A DNA stretch of 19,932 bases from Lachnospira sp. UBA4346 (GCA_002394205.1 DGTC01000009.1:1-19932); one strand, 5' to 3'; counted from the first letter of the stretch, positions 7,154 through 15,339 are shown. Made by a program: numbers and translations. The notes: a model not told the origin generated them from the letters alone.

Positions 7154-7470
7154 AATTAAGTGAAAATGCAAAAATGCCTAATAAAAATTAGTATTCAAGT
7201 TGTAACGTGTTGAAGCAACTTAATAATATTAGTCATATTTAAAATAACGATTAATAAAATAAGTAAACATATCATTTTGGTTCAAAAAAATAATTTTTCT
7301 ATTGATTTTTTTTAATCTTCATTGTATGATAGACAAAGTGTTATAAAGTGTGGAACATACAGTGTTCTATTCTGTAACATACATTTATTTCGTAAGTTTT
7401 CGAAATGATTCCTATTTATAATTAAGGAAATGTTTGAAAAAGAGAAATATGTACAGTTTAGGAGGATTTT
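7154..7470 (+). other. 317-nt intergenic region with promoter and leader of the aminotransferase gene
   Basis: AT-rich non-coding stretch. No terminator of the alarmone synthetase gene is obvious. It holds a strong promoter (7302-7330) and then a leader of about 130 nt with two small hairpins: GAACA-tacag-TGTTC (7353-7367) and ATTTCG-N8-CGAAAT (7387-7406). I found no T-box, riboswitch or small ORF that I could defend. Confidence 0.6.
7302..7330 (+). promoter_or_regulatory. Sigma-A-type promoter for the aminotransferase gene
   Basis: -35 TTGATT (7302-7307), a 17-nt spacer, and -10 TATGAT (7325-7330). Initiation near 7337 would give a 5' leader of about 130 nt. Confidence 0.75.
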
Positions 7471-8754
7471 ATGCAGTACAAGGAAATGAGTAAAGAAGAA
7501 TTAGTAAGCTTGAAGGAGACTTTGAATCAGCAGTATAAAGATGCTCAGGCAAAGGGATTAAGCCTGGATATGTCAAGAGGTAAGCCGTCAGCTACACAGT
7601 TGGATGTATCTTTGGGATTATTAGATGCAATTAACAGTGAATCTGATTTGAAGGCTTCTAATGGGACAGATTGCAGAAATTATGGTGTTTTAGATGGTAT
7701 TCCTGAAGCAAAGCAGCTCATGGCCGATATGATGGGAACAACTCCTGAACATGTTATGATATATGGTAATGCAAGTTTAAATATCATGTATGATCAGATT
7801 GCAAGAGCATATATGCATGGTATTTTAGGAAATACACCATGGTGTAAATTAGAAAAGTTAAAGTTCTTATGTCCGGTACCGGGTTATGACAGACATTTTG
7901 CAATTACAGAGCGTTTTGGATTTGAAATGATTAATATTCCAATGACACAGTCAGGTCCTGATATGGATCTTGTAGAACAGTATGTAAATAATGATCCAGC
8001 CGTAAAGGGTATTTGGTGTGTTCCAAAGTATTCTAATCCACAGGGTATTTCATATTCTGATGAGACTGTAAAGCGTTTTGCAAACTTAAAACCTGCAGCT
8101 GCAGATTTCCGTATTTTCTGGGATAATGCATATGTGATTCATCATTTGTATGATGATAATCAGGATGAAATTCTTGATATCATTTCAGAATGTGAAAAAG
8201 CCGGTAATCCGGATATGGTATTCGAATTTGCTTCAACATCGAAAGTAAGTTTCCCAGGTGCTGGTATTGCAGCACTCGCAGCTTCAGAAGCAAACTTAGC
8301 TGATATTAAGAAGCAGCTGACAATTCAGACAATTGGTCATGATAAGTTAAATCAGTTACGTCATGTGAGATATTTCAAGGATATCAATGGATTAAAGGCT
8401 CATATGAAGAAGCATGCAGAGCATATGCGTCCAAAGTTTGAAGCTACATTAGAAGTATTAAATAAAGAATTAGACGGACTTGGAATTGGTACATGGTATG
8501 CACCACATGGTGGATATTTCATTTCATTTGATGCAATGGAAGGCTGTGCAAAAGCAATCGTTGCAAAGTGTGCTGAAGCAGGTGTGAAATTAACAAATGC
8601 CGGTGCAACATTCCCATATGGTAAGGATCCTCAGGATAGCAATATTCGTATTGCACCTTCATTCCCAACACCTGAAGATATGGCACTTGCAGCTGATATT
8701 TTTGTGCTTTGCGTAAAGCTTGTAAGTATCGATAAGATTCTTGAAACAAAATAA
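7471..8754 (+). CDS. PLP-dependent aminotransferase, type Ic aspartate aminotransferase-like
   Basis: A 427-aa fold-type I aminotransferase. It resembles the group annotated as 'Aminotran_MocR / alanine-glyoxylate aminotransferase', which includes subclass Ic aspartate aminotransferases. Family marks are LDMSRGKPSATQLD (32-45), NYGVLDGIPEAK (70-81), YGNASLNIMYD (98-108), CVPKYSNPQG with the substrate-binding Asn189, FWDNAYVIHH with Asp218 and Tyr221, and FASTSKVSFPGAG with the PLP lysine Lys258. IRIAPSFPT near the end carries the expected substrate-carboxylate arginine. AGGAGG (7461-7466) precedes ATG 7471 ideally. Codon choice (AAG, GCT, GGT) leans toward that of the ribosomal protein genes, consistent with high expression. 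The exact amino donor is not shown by sequence. Confidence 0.88.
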   Translation: MQYKEMSKEELVSLKETLNQQYKDAQAKGLSLDMSRGKPSATQLDVSLGLLDAINSESDLKASNGTDCRNYGVLDGIPEAKQLMADMMGTTPEHVMIYGNASLNIMYDQIARAYMHGILGNTPWCKLEKLKFLCPVPGYDRHFAITERFGFEMINIPMTQSGPDMDLVEQYVNNDPAVKGIWCVPKYSNPQGISYSDETVKRFANLKPAAADFRIFWDNAYVIHHLYDDNQDEILDIISECEKAGNPDMVFEFASTSKVSFPGAGIAALAASEANLADIKKQLTIQTIGHDKLNQLRHVRYFKDINGLKAHMKKHAEHMRPKFEATLEVLNKELDGLGIGTWYAPHGGYFISFDAMEGCAKAIVAKCAEAGVKLTNAGATFPYGKDPQDSNIRIAPSFPTPEDMALAADIFVLCVKLVSIDKILETK

Positions 8755-8770
8755 TTCAATGGTCTTTACG

Positions 8771-8797
8771 TATAAGATTTCTAAGAGATTTCTTATA
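8771..8797. repeat. Small inverted repeat after the aminotransferase gene
   Basis: TATAAGA (8771-8777) pairs with TCTTATA (8791-8797). Three further pairs lie beyond a small internal loop. It sits just upstream of the main terminator and forms a tandem hairpin with it. Confidence 0.4.
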
Positions 8798-8816
8798 GAT
8801 TGAATCCATAGAAATG

Positions 8817-8850
8817 AAAAGGAGCTGTACGAAAATGCAGCTCCTTTTTT
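8817..8850 (+). terminator. Intrinsic terminator of the aminotransferase gene
   Basis: GGAGCTG (8821-8827) pairs with CAGCTCC (8838-8844) around a 10-nt loop. AAAA lies on the left flank and six T (8845-8850) follow. This is a standard Rho-independent terminator. Confidence 0.92.
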
Positions 8851-8934
8851 GAAAATGAAATGAGAAACTGGCTGTTATTTTCAAACAGAATTCATATAGA
8901 TTATGCAAATGGAAAATAAAGGAGGAACTGTACA

Positions 8935-9732
8935 ATGGCAAAAATAGGATTTATTGGAATGGGTAACATGGGTAGTGCAATGTTAAAAGGAGCTCTTCAC
9001 GTATTTTCTGCTCAGGATATTATTTTTACATGTCCTAGCGAAGAAAAACGAGTGCGTATCTCAAAAGAAATGGGCGTTGATTATGCAGAAAGTAATGCAG
9101 AATGTGCCAATCGGGCAAAATATGTAATTCTTGCGGTAAAACCTCAAATGTATGATGTTGTATTAAAAAATATTAAAGATATTGTGACAGAACAGACAGT
9201 ACTCATTTCATTGGCTCCCGGTGTAACAATTGCTTCTATTCGTGAACGCATTGCTGCTCCGGTAAAAATTGTTCGTGCAATGCCAAATACACCAGCATTA
9301 GTCGGAGAAGGAATGACCGGTATCTGTTATGATGCAAATGAATTGGATTTTGCTGAACGGGAAGTTGTTGAACAGTTTTTTGAATCTTTTGGTAAATTGG
9401 TAACCGTTCCTGAACGACTTATGGATGGCGTTGTATGTGCAAGCGGCAGTTCACCGGCTTATGTATATATGTTTATCGAAGCATTGGCAGACAGTGTTGT
9501 GAAATACGGAATTCCACGACAGGATGCATACAAATTGGTTGCACAGACCGTATTAGGTTCTGCTAAAATGGTACTTGAAACACAGGAACACCCAGGCAAA
9601 TTAAAAGACAATGTATGCTCTCCTGCCGGTACAACAATTCAAGGGGTGAGCGCATTAGAAGAATACGGATTCCGTAATGCGATTATTAAAGCAACAGATA
9701 GTTGTTATGATGCATGTACAAAAATTAAATAA
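8935..9732 (+). CDS. proC: Pyrroline-5-carboxylate reductase
   Basis: A 265-aa enzyme for the last step of proline synthesis, reducing 1-pyrroline-5-carboxylate to proline with NAD(P)H. The N-terminal Rossmann motif is KIGFIGMGNMGSAM (3-16). ILAVKPQ (65-71) and VRAMPNTPALVGEG (113-126) follow. The C-terminal dimerisation and substrate region has ASGSSPAYVYMFIEAL and SPAGTTIQGVSALE (about 228-242). AGGAGG precedes ATG 8935 at good distance. Length is typical. The NUDIX gene follows after only 21 nt, so the two are probably cotranscribed. Glutamate kinase and glutamyl-phosphate reductase genes (proBA) are not in the window. Confidence 0.97.
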   Translation: MAKIGFIGMGNMGSAMLKGALHVFSAQDIIFTCPSEEKRVRISKEMGVDYAESNAECANRAKYVILAVKPQMYDVVLKNIKDIVTEQTVLISLAPGVTIASIRERIAAPVKIVRAMPNTPALVGEGMTGICYDANELDFAEREVVEQFFESFGKLVTVPERLMDGVVCASGSSPAYVYMFIEALADSVVKYGIPRQDAYKLVAQTVLGSAKMVLETQEHPGKLKDNVCSPAGTTIQGVSALEEYGFRNAIIKATDSCYDACTKIK

Positions 9733-9753
9733 TTGATGCAAGGAGAACGATAC

Positions 9754-10290
9754 ATGGAACATATTAAGAGAATTCATCGAGAACCGAAATATACAGGATC
9801 TATTTTAACAATGTGTGCTGACACAATTCAGACACCGGATGGACATACTGCAGAGTGGGATTTTATCGAACATACAGGCGCGGCTGCGGTATTACCAATA
9901 TTAGATGATGGACGAATTGTTCTGGTTCGACAGTTTCGTAATGCATTAGACCGGGAAACCTTAGAGATTCCTGCCGGAGGTATTAATGGAACGGAAGAAC
10001 CGGCAATTACAGCGGCAGCAAGAGAATTAGAAGAAGAGACAGGATATCGTTCAGACAATCTTACACATTTACTGTCCCTTGCAACTGCGGTTGCATTTTG
10101 TAATGAGATTATTGAAATCTATCTTGCGAAAGATTTAGTAAAAACACAACAGCATTTAGATGAAGATGAATACATAGAAGTAGAAGCCTATACAGAAGAT
10201 GAACTTGTTAAATTAATCACAAATGGAACGATTCAAGATTCCAAAACCATCGCCGCAATTATGACTTATTTATACCAGTATACAAAATAG
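9754..10290 (+). CDS. NUDIX hydrolase, ADP-ribose pyrophosphatase-like
   Basis: A 178-aa NUDIX hydrolase with a perfect Nudix box GX5EX7REUXEEXGU at residues 76-98 (GINGTE..RELEEETGY). The EIPAGG just before it is typical of ADP-ribose pyrophosphatases (NudF type), which split ADP-ribose into AMP and ribose 5-phosphate. LVRQFRNALDRETLEIPAG also fits that subgroup. I set the start at ATG 9754 because AGGAG at 9741-9745 is 8 nt upstream; the longer frame that begins with TTG directly after the proC stop has no ribosome binding site. It lies next to spoIIM, as nudF does in B. subtilis, which supports the NudF reading. The substrate is inferred. Confidence 0.92.
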   Translation: MEHIKRIHREPKYTGSILTMCADTIQTPDGHTAEWDFIEHTGAAAVLPILDDGRIVLVRQFRNALDRETLEIPAGGINGTEEPAITAAARELEEETGYRSDNLTHLLSLATAVAFCNEIIEIYLAKDLVKTQQHLDEDEYIEVEAYTEDELVKLITNGTIQDSKTIAAIMTYLYQYTK

Positions 10291-10432
10291 CGGTTCAAAT
10301 CGTCTCATGGAAAAAATAATATCTGATTACAATATTCAATCGTTACTTATAAAGATGTAAATTGTTTGGTTTATACATAATTACACAAATGGCTGCATAT
10401 ATTACTCCATAAACACGAAGGGAGAATGATAT

Positions 10433-11008
10433 ATGAAGCACTTGTTCGCAAAATATGAATATTTCTGTGTGTTTCTTTTCGGAATTATTGCAGGAACATG
10501 TTATGTGAATCTGGTTGCAAAATATCAAATTGCATTGCCGGTTTTTGATATATATCAATCCACTTATTTAACTAATTTGGCAGATACATCTGTACAGCCC
10601 AAACATCTATTGTTATATGTTGTAAAATTACGTATGCGTGATTATTTGCTTTTATGGGCAGTACAATTTACAGCATTTTCCGGCATTATTAGTGGCGGAT
10701 ATATTTTATTTGTTGGAATTGGAGCTGGAATTTTTTTAAGTTATGCAGTAATACATTTTGGTCTTATCGGAATTGTTATTTATCTGTTATCTATTTTACC
10801 ACAATACATATTTTATGGAATTTGCATTTATATGATATTTATCTGTAAAAAAAGACATGGGATGTATGCAATTGAGCCGCAAAGAAGTAGCAGAAGCATT
10901 ATTATTTTGATTATGATAAGTTTTCTTATGCTGACATTAGGAATTTATTTAGAAGCATATTTTAATCCGGTGCTGATAAAATGGATTTATGGACATATTT
11001 CCTTTTAA
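10433..11008 (+). CDS. spoIIM: Stage II sporulation protein M-like membrane protein
   Basis: A 191-aa hydrophobic protein with about five transmembrane segments: residues roughly 9-28, 75-95, 96-115, 116-138 and 153-172. It resembles SpoIIM, the membrane anchor of the SpoIID-SpoIIM-SpoIIP peptidoglycan-hydrolase complex that drives forespore engulfment. Matching features are FLFGIIAGTCYVN at the N-terminus, the central HFGLIGIVIYLLSILPQYIFYG (compare the 'GxxGxxxxxxSVLPQN' block of SpoIIM) and the C-terminal LEAYFNPVLIKW. GGGAG lies 8 nt before ATG 10433. Synteny helps: in B. subtilis, spoIIM lies downstream of nudF and upstream of drm (deoB), as here. It is less conserved than its neighbours. 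A spore-forming ancestry is implied but sporulation is not proven. Confidence 0.78.
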   Translation: MKHLFAKYEYFCVFLFGIIAGTCYVNLVAKYQIALPVFDIYQSTYLTNLADTSVQPKHLLLYVVKLRMRDYLLLWAVQFTAFSGIISGGYILFVGIGAGIFLSYAVIHFGLIGIVIYLLSILPQYIFYGICIYMIFICKKRHGMYAIEPQRSSRSIIILIMISFLMLTLGIYLEAYFNPVLIKWIYGHISF

Positions 11009-11097
11009 AAAACTCCAAATCGTTTATTGCAAAGTATTTTATAACGCAGATTTTATCTGACATAAAATAATCATGCATATAGCGATTTGGAGTTTTT
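11008..11097. terminator. Large nested bidirectional terminator between convergent genes
   Basis: A perfect 15-bp outer stem, AAAAACTCCAAATCG (11008-11022) with CGATTTGGAGTTTTT (11083-11097), encloses an 8-bp middle stem, TATTTTAT (11035-11042) with ATAAAATA (11062-11069). An apical CAGAT-ttt-ATCTG hairpin (11047-11059) sits inside that. A-run and T-run flanks allow termination in both directions, serving spoIIM (+) and the DAHP synthase gene (-). Confidence 0.85.
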
Positions 11098-11185
11098 ATA
11101 TGTTTATTCGTAAATTCGTTAATAAACTGTATTGTATAAACGAAAATTACATTAGAGTATAAATAATTGCATAAAATATGTTGCT

Positions 11186-12214
11186 TTATACCAAGTCTGC
11201 AATTTCATATAAGAGACGTTCTGAATCATTCCAGCCAAGACATGGATCTGTAATAGATTTTCCATAGATACCGTCGCCGACTTTCTGACTGCCTTCTTCA
11301 ATATAACTTTCAATCATAACACCTTTAACAAACTTTTTAATATCATCAGAATGGTTGCAGCTGTGCAATACTTCTTTTGTGATACGAATCTGTTCTTTGA
11401 ATTGTTTATTCGAATTGCTGTGGTTTGCATCAACAACAACAGCAGGATTTACCAACTCACGTTTCGCATACATCTGATATAAAAGATTTAAATCTTCATA
11501 ATGATAGTTTGGAATACACTGACCATGTTTATTTACTGCACCACGAAGAATTGTATGTGTTAAATCATTACCCGGAGTCTGAACTTCCCAGTTACGATAA
11601 ATAAATGTCTGCTTTGCCTGTGCTGCAACAACAGAGTTGAGCATAACAGAGAAATCACCACTTGTTGGATTTTTCATACCGGTAGGAACATCAATACCAC
11701 TTGCTGTTAAGCGGTGCTGCTGGTCTTCAACAGAACGTGCACCGACGGCAACATATGAAAGAACATCTGAAAGGAACCAATAGTTTTCAGGATAGAGCAT
11801 TTCATCAGCAGGTGTTAACCCTGTCTTTGCCATAACATCAATATGCATCTTACGGATTGCAACAAGTCCACCTAATAAATCCGGTTTCTTTTCCGGATCA
11901 GGCTGGTGTAACATACCTTTATATCCCATACCCGTAGTTCTAGGTTTGTTTGTGTATACACGAGGTACTAAGATTAACTTATCTGCGACTTTTTCCTGAA
12001 CCTTTGCAAGACGTGATGTGTAATCTAATACGGCATCTTCATTATCAGCAGAACATGGACCGATGATTACAAGAAACTTATCAGATTCTCCTGTAAATAC
12101 TTTGCGGATTTCCGCATCTCGAACAGCTTTTAATTTTGCTGCAGCTTCCGGAACAGGATACTGTTCTTTAATTTCACTTGGAACCGGAAGTTTTCTTACA
12201 AATTCAAAACTCAT
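11186..12214 (-). CDS. aroF: 3-deoxy-7-phosphoheptulonate (DAHP) synthase, class I
   Basis: A 342-aa class I alpha DAHP synthase (AroF/G/H type). It condenses phosphoenolpyruvate with erythrose 4-phosphate, the entry step to the shikimate pathway. Conserved blocks in order: IIGPCSAD (50-57), RVYTNKPRTTGMGYKG (85-100), VGARSVEDQQHR (157-168), TGMKNPTSGDFSV (178-190), VVDANHSNSNK (260-270), MIESYIEEGSQ (300-310) and GKSITDPCLGW (318-328). These include the metal-binding Cys, His, Glu and Asp positions. The feedback effector (Phe, Tyr or Trp) cannot be told from sight. GGAGAG (minus strand, 12220-12225) lies 5 nt before ATG 12214. It stands alone on the minus strand between spoIIM and deoB, away from other aro genes. 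Confidence 0.96.
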   Translation of the reverse strand: MSFEFVRKLPVPSEIKEQYPVPEAAAKLKAVRDAEIRKVFTGESDKFLVIIGPCSADNEDAVLDYTSRLAKVQEKVADKLILVPRVYTNKPRTTGMGYKGMLHQPDPEKKPDLLGGLVAIRKMHIDVMAKTGLTPADEMLYPENYWFLSDVLSYVAVGARSVEDQQHRLTASGIDVPTGMKNPTSGDFSVMLNSVVAAQAKQTFIYRNWEVQTPGNDLTHTILRGAVNKHGQCIPNYHYEDLNLLYQMYAKRELVNPAVVVDANHSNSNKQFKEQIRITKEVLHSCNHSDDIKKFVKGVMIESYIEEGSQKVGDGIYGKSITDPCLGWNDSERLLYEIADLV

Positions 12215-12278
12215 ATTATCTCTCCATTCTCCCTATCTTTTTGTATACATTCATTGAAACGAAAGTCATACTTTTAAT

Positions 12279-12307
12279 AATATAATACAAAATATAATAA
12301 ATGTAAA
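12279..12307 (-). promoter_or_regulatory. Possible aroF promoter
   Basis: On the minus strand, TTTACA (12307-12302), a 17-nt spacer and TATATT (12284-12279) are suitably placed for aroF. The match to consensus is moderate and other AT-rich alternatives exist. Confidence 0.35.
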
Positions 12308-12314
12308 CCAATCT

Positions 12315-12329
12315 TGTCATTTTTTGACA
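12315..12329. promoter_or_regulatory. Inverted repeat TGTCA-N5-TGACA, candidate operator
   Basis: TGTCA (12315-12319) and TGACA (12325-12329) form a perfect pair around five T. It sits just upstream of the possible aroF -35, a typical place for a regulator site. No regulator is identified. Confidence 0.4.
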
Positions 12330-12427
12330 GTAATTATACGATAATTTTACGAACGTATTGTATATCTATTTTTTAACAAATATCAAATCTAAATCGTGTA
12401 TACAAAAGTGAATATTGTATATTAAAT

Positions 12428-12456
12428 TTTACATTTTAAGAAACTTGAGATATAAT
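12428..12456 (+). promoter_or_regulatory. Sigma-A-type promoter for deoB
   Basis: -35 TTTACA (12428-12433), a 17-nt spacer, and a perfect -10 TATAAT (12451-12456). The predicted leader is about 130 nt. Confidence 0.8.
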
Positions 12457-12592
12457 AATCACATAAATGTTGATTTTATTGAACTGGTTCTAAACGTAAA
12501 CCATGAAACGTATAAGACAGCGATAAGTACTTATGATTGAAGGCAACGGTATTGCCACATATATATTATAAAAATTTAAGGAGAAACTGTAT

Positions 12593-13792
12593 ATGGATAG
12601 TAAATATGGAATTAATAGAATTATATGGATTGTGTTAGACAGCGTCGGAGCCGGAGAATTACCGGATGCTGCTGCATTTGGAGATGAAGGCAGCGATACC
12701 ATTGGAAACACTTCAAAGGCTGTAGGAGGACTTCATATTCCGAATATGGTGAAATTAGGTCTTGGAAATATTGATGGAATCCATGGCGTTGATTCATATG
12801 ATTCACCAATTGGTTGTTATGGTAAACTTGCAGAAATTTCGAATGGCAAAGATACCACAATTGGACATTGGGAAATGGCAGGAATTTATTCGCCAGATCC
12901 ATTTCCAACATATCCGAATGGATTTCCGGCTGAGATTATTAATAAATTTATTGAAGAAACAGGAATTCCAGGAATTCTTGCAAATATTCCTGCATCCGGA
13001 ACAGAAATTATTGCACAGTTAGGTGATGAGCATGTTGCGACAAAGAAGCCAATTATTTATACTTCAGGTGATTCTGTATTTCAGATTGCAGCACACGAAG
13101 ATGTATATCCGGTAGAAGAATTATATGAAATGTGTTGTATTGCACGTAAAATTTTATGTGGCAAACATGCAGTTGCTCGTGTGATTGCCAGACCATTTGT
13201 TGGTGAAAATGGCGTGTATACAAGAACAGCGAATCGAAGGGATTTTTCATTAAAACCATCTGAAGATAATATTTTATGTCGTATTGCAGATGCTGGAATG
13301 GATGTCATCGGTATTGGAAAAATAGAAGATATTTTTGCAGGCGTAGGGATTACCCAAGCACAACATACGAAAGATAATCAGGATGGAATGGATGTAACAT
13401 TATCATATATGAGACAGAAAAATCAAGGACTCATTTATACAAATCTTGTAGAATTCGACTCTAAATGGGGACATCGCAATGATTATAAAGGATATGCAAA
13501 AGGGCTTGAAGAATTTGATGCAAGATTACCGGAAGTATTTGCAGCAATGCAGGAAGATGACATGCTAATCATTACGGCTGATCACGGTTGTGATCCGACA
13601 ACACCAAGTACAGATCATTCCAGAGAATATGTGCCGCTTCTGATGTATGGTAAGAAATTAAGAAATAACATAAATTTGGGTATTGGTAAGACCTATGCAA
13701 ATATTGCACAGACGGTTGCAGATATTTTTGGACTTACATCAACGAGTGTCGGTGAGAGCTACACAGAAGAAATCTGCACAGAAGTGAAATGA
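12593..13792 (+). CDS. deoB: Phosphopentomutase
   Basis: A 399-aa alkaline-phosphatase-superfamily mutase that interconverts (deoxy)ribose 1-phosphate and 5-phosphate in nucleoside salvage. Motifs: WIVLDSVGAGELPDA with metal Asp16 (12-26), SDTIGNTSKAVGGL (34-47), NGKDTTIGHWEMAG with the phosphorylated threonine (84-97), TSGDSVFQIAAHED, EFDSKWGHRNDYKG, and the metal site TADHGCDPTTPSTDHSREYVP near the C-terminus. AAGGAG lies 9 nt before ATG 12593. pdp follows 146 nt downstream on the same strand, so phosphorolysis products of Pdp feed this enzyme directly. In B. subtilis the same gene (drm) lies downstream of spoIIM-fur-xerD. Confidence 0.97.
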   Translation: MDSKYGINRIIWIVLDSVGAGELPDAAAFGDEGSDTIGNTSKAVGGLHIPNMVKLGLGNIDGIHGVDSYDSPIGCYGKLAEISNGKDTTIGHWEMAGIYSPDPFPTYPNGFPAEIINKFIEETGIPGILANIPASGTEIIAQLGDEHVATKKPIIYTSGDSVFQIAAHEDVYPVEELYEMCCIARKILCGKHAVARVIARPFVGENGVYTRTANRRDFSLKPSEDNILCRIADAGMDVIGIGKIEDIFAGVGITQAQHTKDNQDGMDVTLSYMRQKNQGLIYTNLVEFDSKWGHRNDYKGYAKGLEEFDARLPEVFAAMQEDDMLIITADHGCDPTTPSTDHSREYVPLLMYGKKLRNNINLGIGKTYANIAQTVADIFGLTSTSVGESYTEEICTEVK

Positions 13793-13938
13793 TTTTTTTC
13801 GATAAATCGTTATCAACGTATCATATTTTACTGCAATTGCCCATAAGAATTGACAGGGAGCAGGTCAGACGTATTTATATTAGGTAGCTAGTTTTTGAAA
13901 ATATAGATTCAAGGTGCAATTGGGAAAAGAGGCATATT

Positions 13939-15243
13939 ATGAGAATGTATGATATTATTGCCAACAAAAAGAATGGCAAAGAATTGACAAAAGAAGAGAT
14001 CGAATTTTTTATCAAAGGATATGTAGCAGGTGAAATTCCGGATTATCAGGTGTCTGCATTGATGATGGCAATTTGTTTTCAGAAAATGTCTTATGAAGAG
14101 ACATTAAATTTAACGCTTGCAATGGCACATAGTGGAGATATTCTGGATTTGTCATCAATTCATGGGATTAAGGTAGATAAGCATAGTACAGGTGGAGTAG
14201 GAGATAAAACCTCTCTTGTACTTGGTCCATTGGTAGCTGCTGCCGGCGTTAAAATGGCAAAAATGAGTGGACGTGGATTAGGTCATACAGGTGGAACAAT
14301 TGATAAATTGGAAAGTTTTACAGGATTTTCCACAAACCTAACAGAACAACAGTTTTTAGAAAATATTAATCGTATCGGATTTGCCCTAACCGGTCAGACT
14401 GCGAATTTAGCACCGGCGGATAAGAAACTTTATGCGCTGCGTGACGTTACAGCAACCGTAGACAATCTTTCGCTGATTGCAAGTAGTATTATGAGTAAAA
14501 AGTTAGCTGCCGGTGCAGATGTCATTGTTTTAGATGTCAAGACGGGCAGTGGTGCATTTATGAAAAAAGAGGAAGATGCATTCCAGCTTGCAAAAGAAAT
14601 GGCCGCAATTGGAAATGGAGCAGGAAGAAAAGTCGTAGCGATTGTATCAGATATGGATCAGCCATTAGGATATGCTGTTGGAAATGCAATTGAAGTAAAA
14701 GAAGCAATTGCAACGCTCAATGGGAATGGCCCAAAAGATTTAACAGAACTTTGTCTGACATTGGGTGCACATATTTTACATTTGAGTGGAATTGCTGAAA
14801 ATGAAAACGAAGCACGTTTGCGTTTATTAGAATTAATCGAAAATAGAAAAGCACTTGATAAATTGGCTGAATTTGTAGAAGCACAAGGGGGGGATGCCAA
14901 TCAGGTATATCATCCGGAATTATTACCAACCGCTTCTATAACTATGGAAGTACCGGCTACAATGACAGGATATATTTTTCATATTCAGTCAGATGAAATC
15001 GGCATCTCTGCGACGATTTTAGGCGGAGGAAGAGAACAGAAAGAAGACATTCTGGATTTGTCTGTTGGCATCTATTTAAGAAAGAAAGTTGGAGATGCAG
15101 TGTCACAAGGAGATGCAATTGCAACCATTTATGCAAATGATTTGAAAAAGGCAAATGAAGCAATGAAACGTATACAAAATGCATATACGTATTCAACAGA
15201 AGAAGTAGCCTGTCAAAAATTTATCAAAGGAATTGTGTCTTAG
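13939..15243 (+). CDS. pdp: Pyrimidine-nucleoside phosphorylase
   Basis: A 434-aa member of the thymidine/pyrimidine-nucleoside phosphorylase family. It splits uridine, thymidine or deoxyuridine with phosphate to base plus (deoxy)ribose 1-phosphate, the substrate of the neighbouring phosphopentomutase. The family signature SGRGLGHTGGTIDKLES is at 110-126. The phosphate loop KHSTGGVGDKTS is at 81-92. RDVTATVDNLSLIASSIMSKKLAAG and VLDVKTGSGAFMK also match, with the C-terminal all-beta domain at 335-434. Pdp-type (Firmicutes) is favoured over strict thymidine phosphorylase by length and start (MRMYDII). AAGAGG precedes ATG 13939. A strong terminator follows the gene. Confidence 0.95.
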   Translation: MRMYDIIANKKNGKELTKEEIEFFIKGYVAGEIPDYQVSALMMAICFQKMSYEETLNLTLAMAHSGDILDLSSIHGIKVDKHSTGGVGDKTSLVLGPLVAAAGVKMAKMSGRGLGHTGGTIDKLESFTGFSTNLTEQQFLENINRIGFALTGQTANLAPADKKLYALRDVTATVDNLSLIASSIMSKKLAAGADVIVLDVKTGSGAFMKKEEDAFQLAKEMAAIGNGAGRKVVAIVSDMDQPLGYAVGNAIEVKEAIATLNGNGPKDLTELCLTLGAHILHLSGIAENENEARLRLLELIENRKALDKLAEFVEAQGGDANQVYHPELLPTASITMEVPATMTGYIFHIQSDEIGISATILGGGREQKEDILDLSVGIYLRKKVGDAVSQGDAIATIYANDLKKANEAMKRIQNAYTYSTEEVACQKFIKGIVS

Positions 15244-15289
15244 CGAAAAGTTTTTATGAAAAAGTTCTTTGTAATATTTGAATAAAAAG

Positions 15290-15339
15290 AAGGATATTTT
15301 ATAAACATATCACAATCGGGTTTATAGAATATCCTTTTT
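15290..15339. terminator. Strong terminator between convergent pdp and truA
   Basis: A continuous 17-bp stem, AAGGATATTTTATAAAC (15290-15306) with GTTTATAGAATATCCTT (15320-15336), has one U.G wobble and a 13-nt loop, and the T-run ends at 15339. A left-flank A-run (15284-15288) makes it usable on the minus strand as well, for truA. Confidence 0.9.

Larger units (their letters stand above)
12215..12592. other. 378-nt divergent intergenic region between aroF and deoB
   Basis: Very AT-rich. It contains the plus-strand deoB promoter (12428-12456), a possible weak minus-strand promoter for aroF (TTTACA-N17-TATATT, 12307 down to 12279), and an inverted repeat at 12315-12329. The deoB leader has two small hairpins: TGGTT-N9-AACCA (12485-12503) and GGCAA-N5-TTGCC (12542-12556). 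I saw no T-box, purine riboswitch core or small ORF here. Confidence 0.6.

Noticed and set aside
9733..9753. TTG 9733 as start of the NUDIX gene
   Set aside because: It directly abuts the proC stop without a ribosome binding site, while AGGAG at 9741-9745 fits ATG 9754.
12215..12592. T-box or purine riboswitch controlling aroF or deoB
   Set aside because: I looked for a T-box specifier/antiterminator core and for the purine aptamer loops and found neither, only short generic hairpins.
12593..13308. Several open frames in other phases and on the minus strand within deoB
   Set aside because: All are nested in a full-length, motif-complete phosphopentomutase and show no family features.
13793..13938. 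TGCAATTG repeated at the two ends of the deoB-pdp gap
   Set aside because: CAATTG is self-complementary and common in AT-rich DNA; the flanks do not extend the match.
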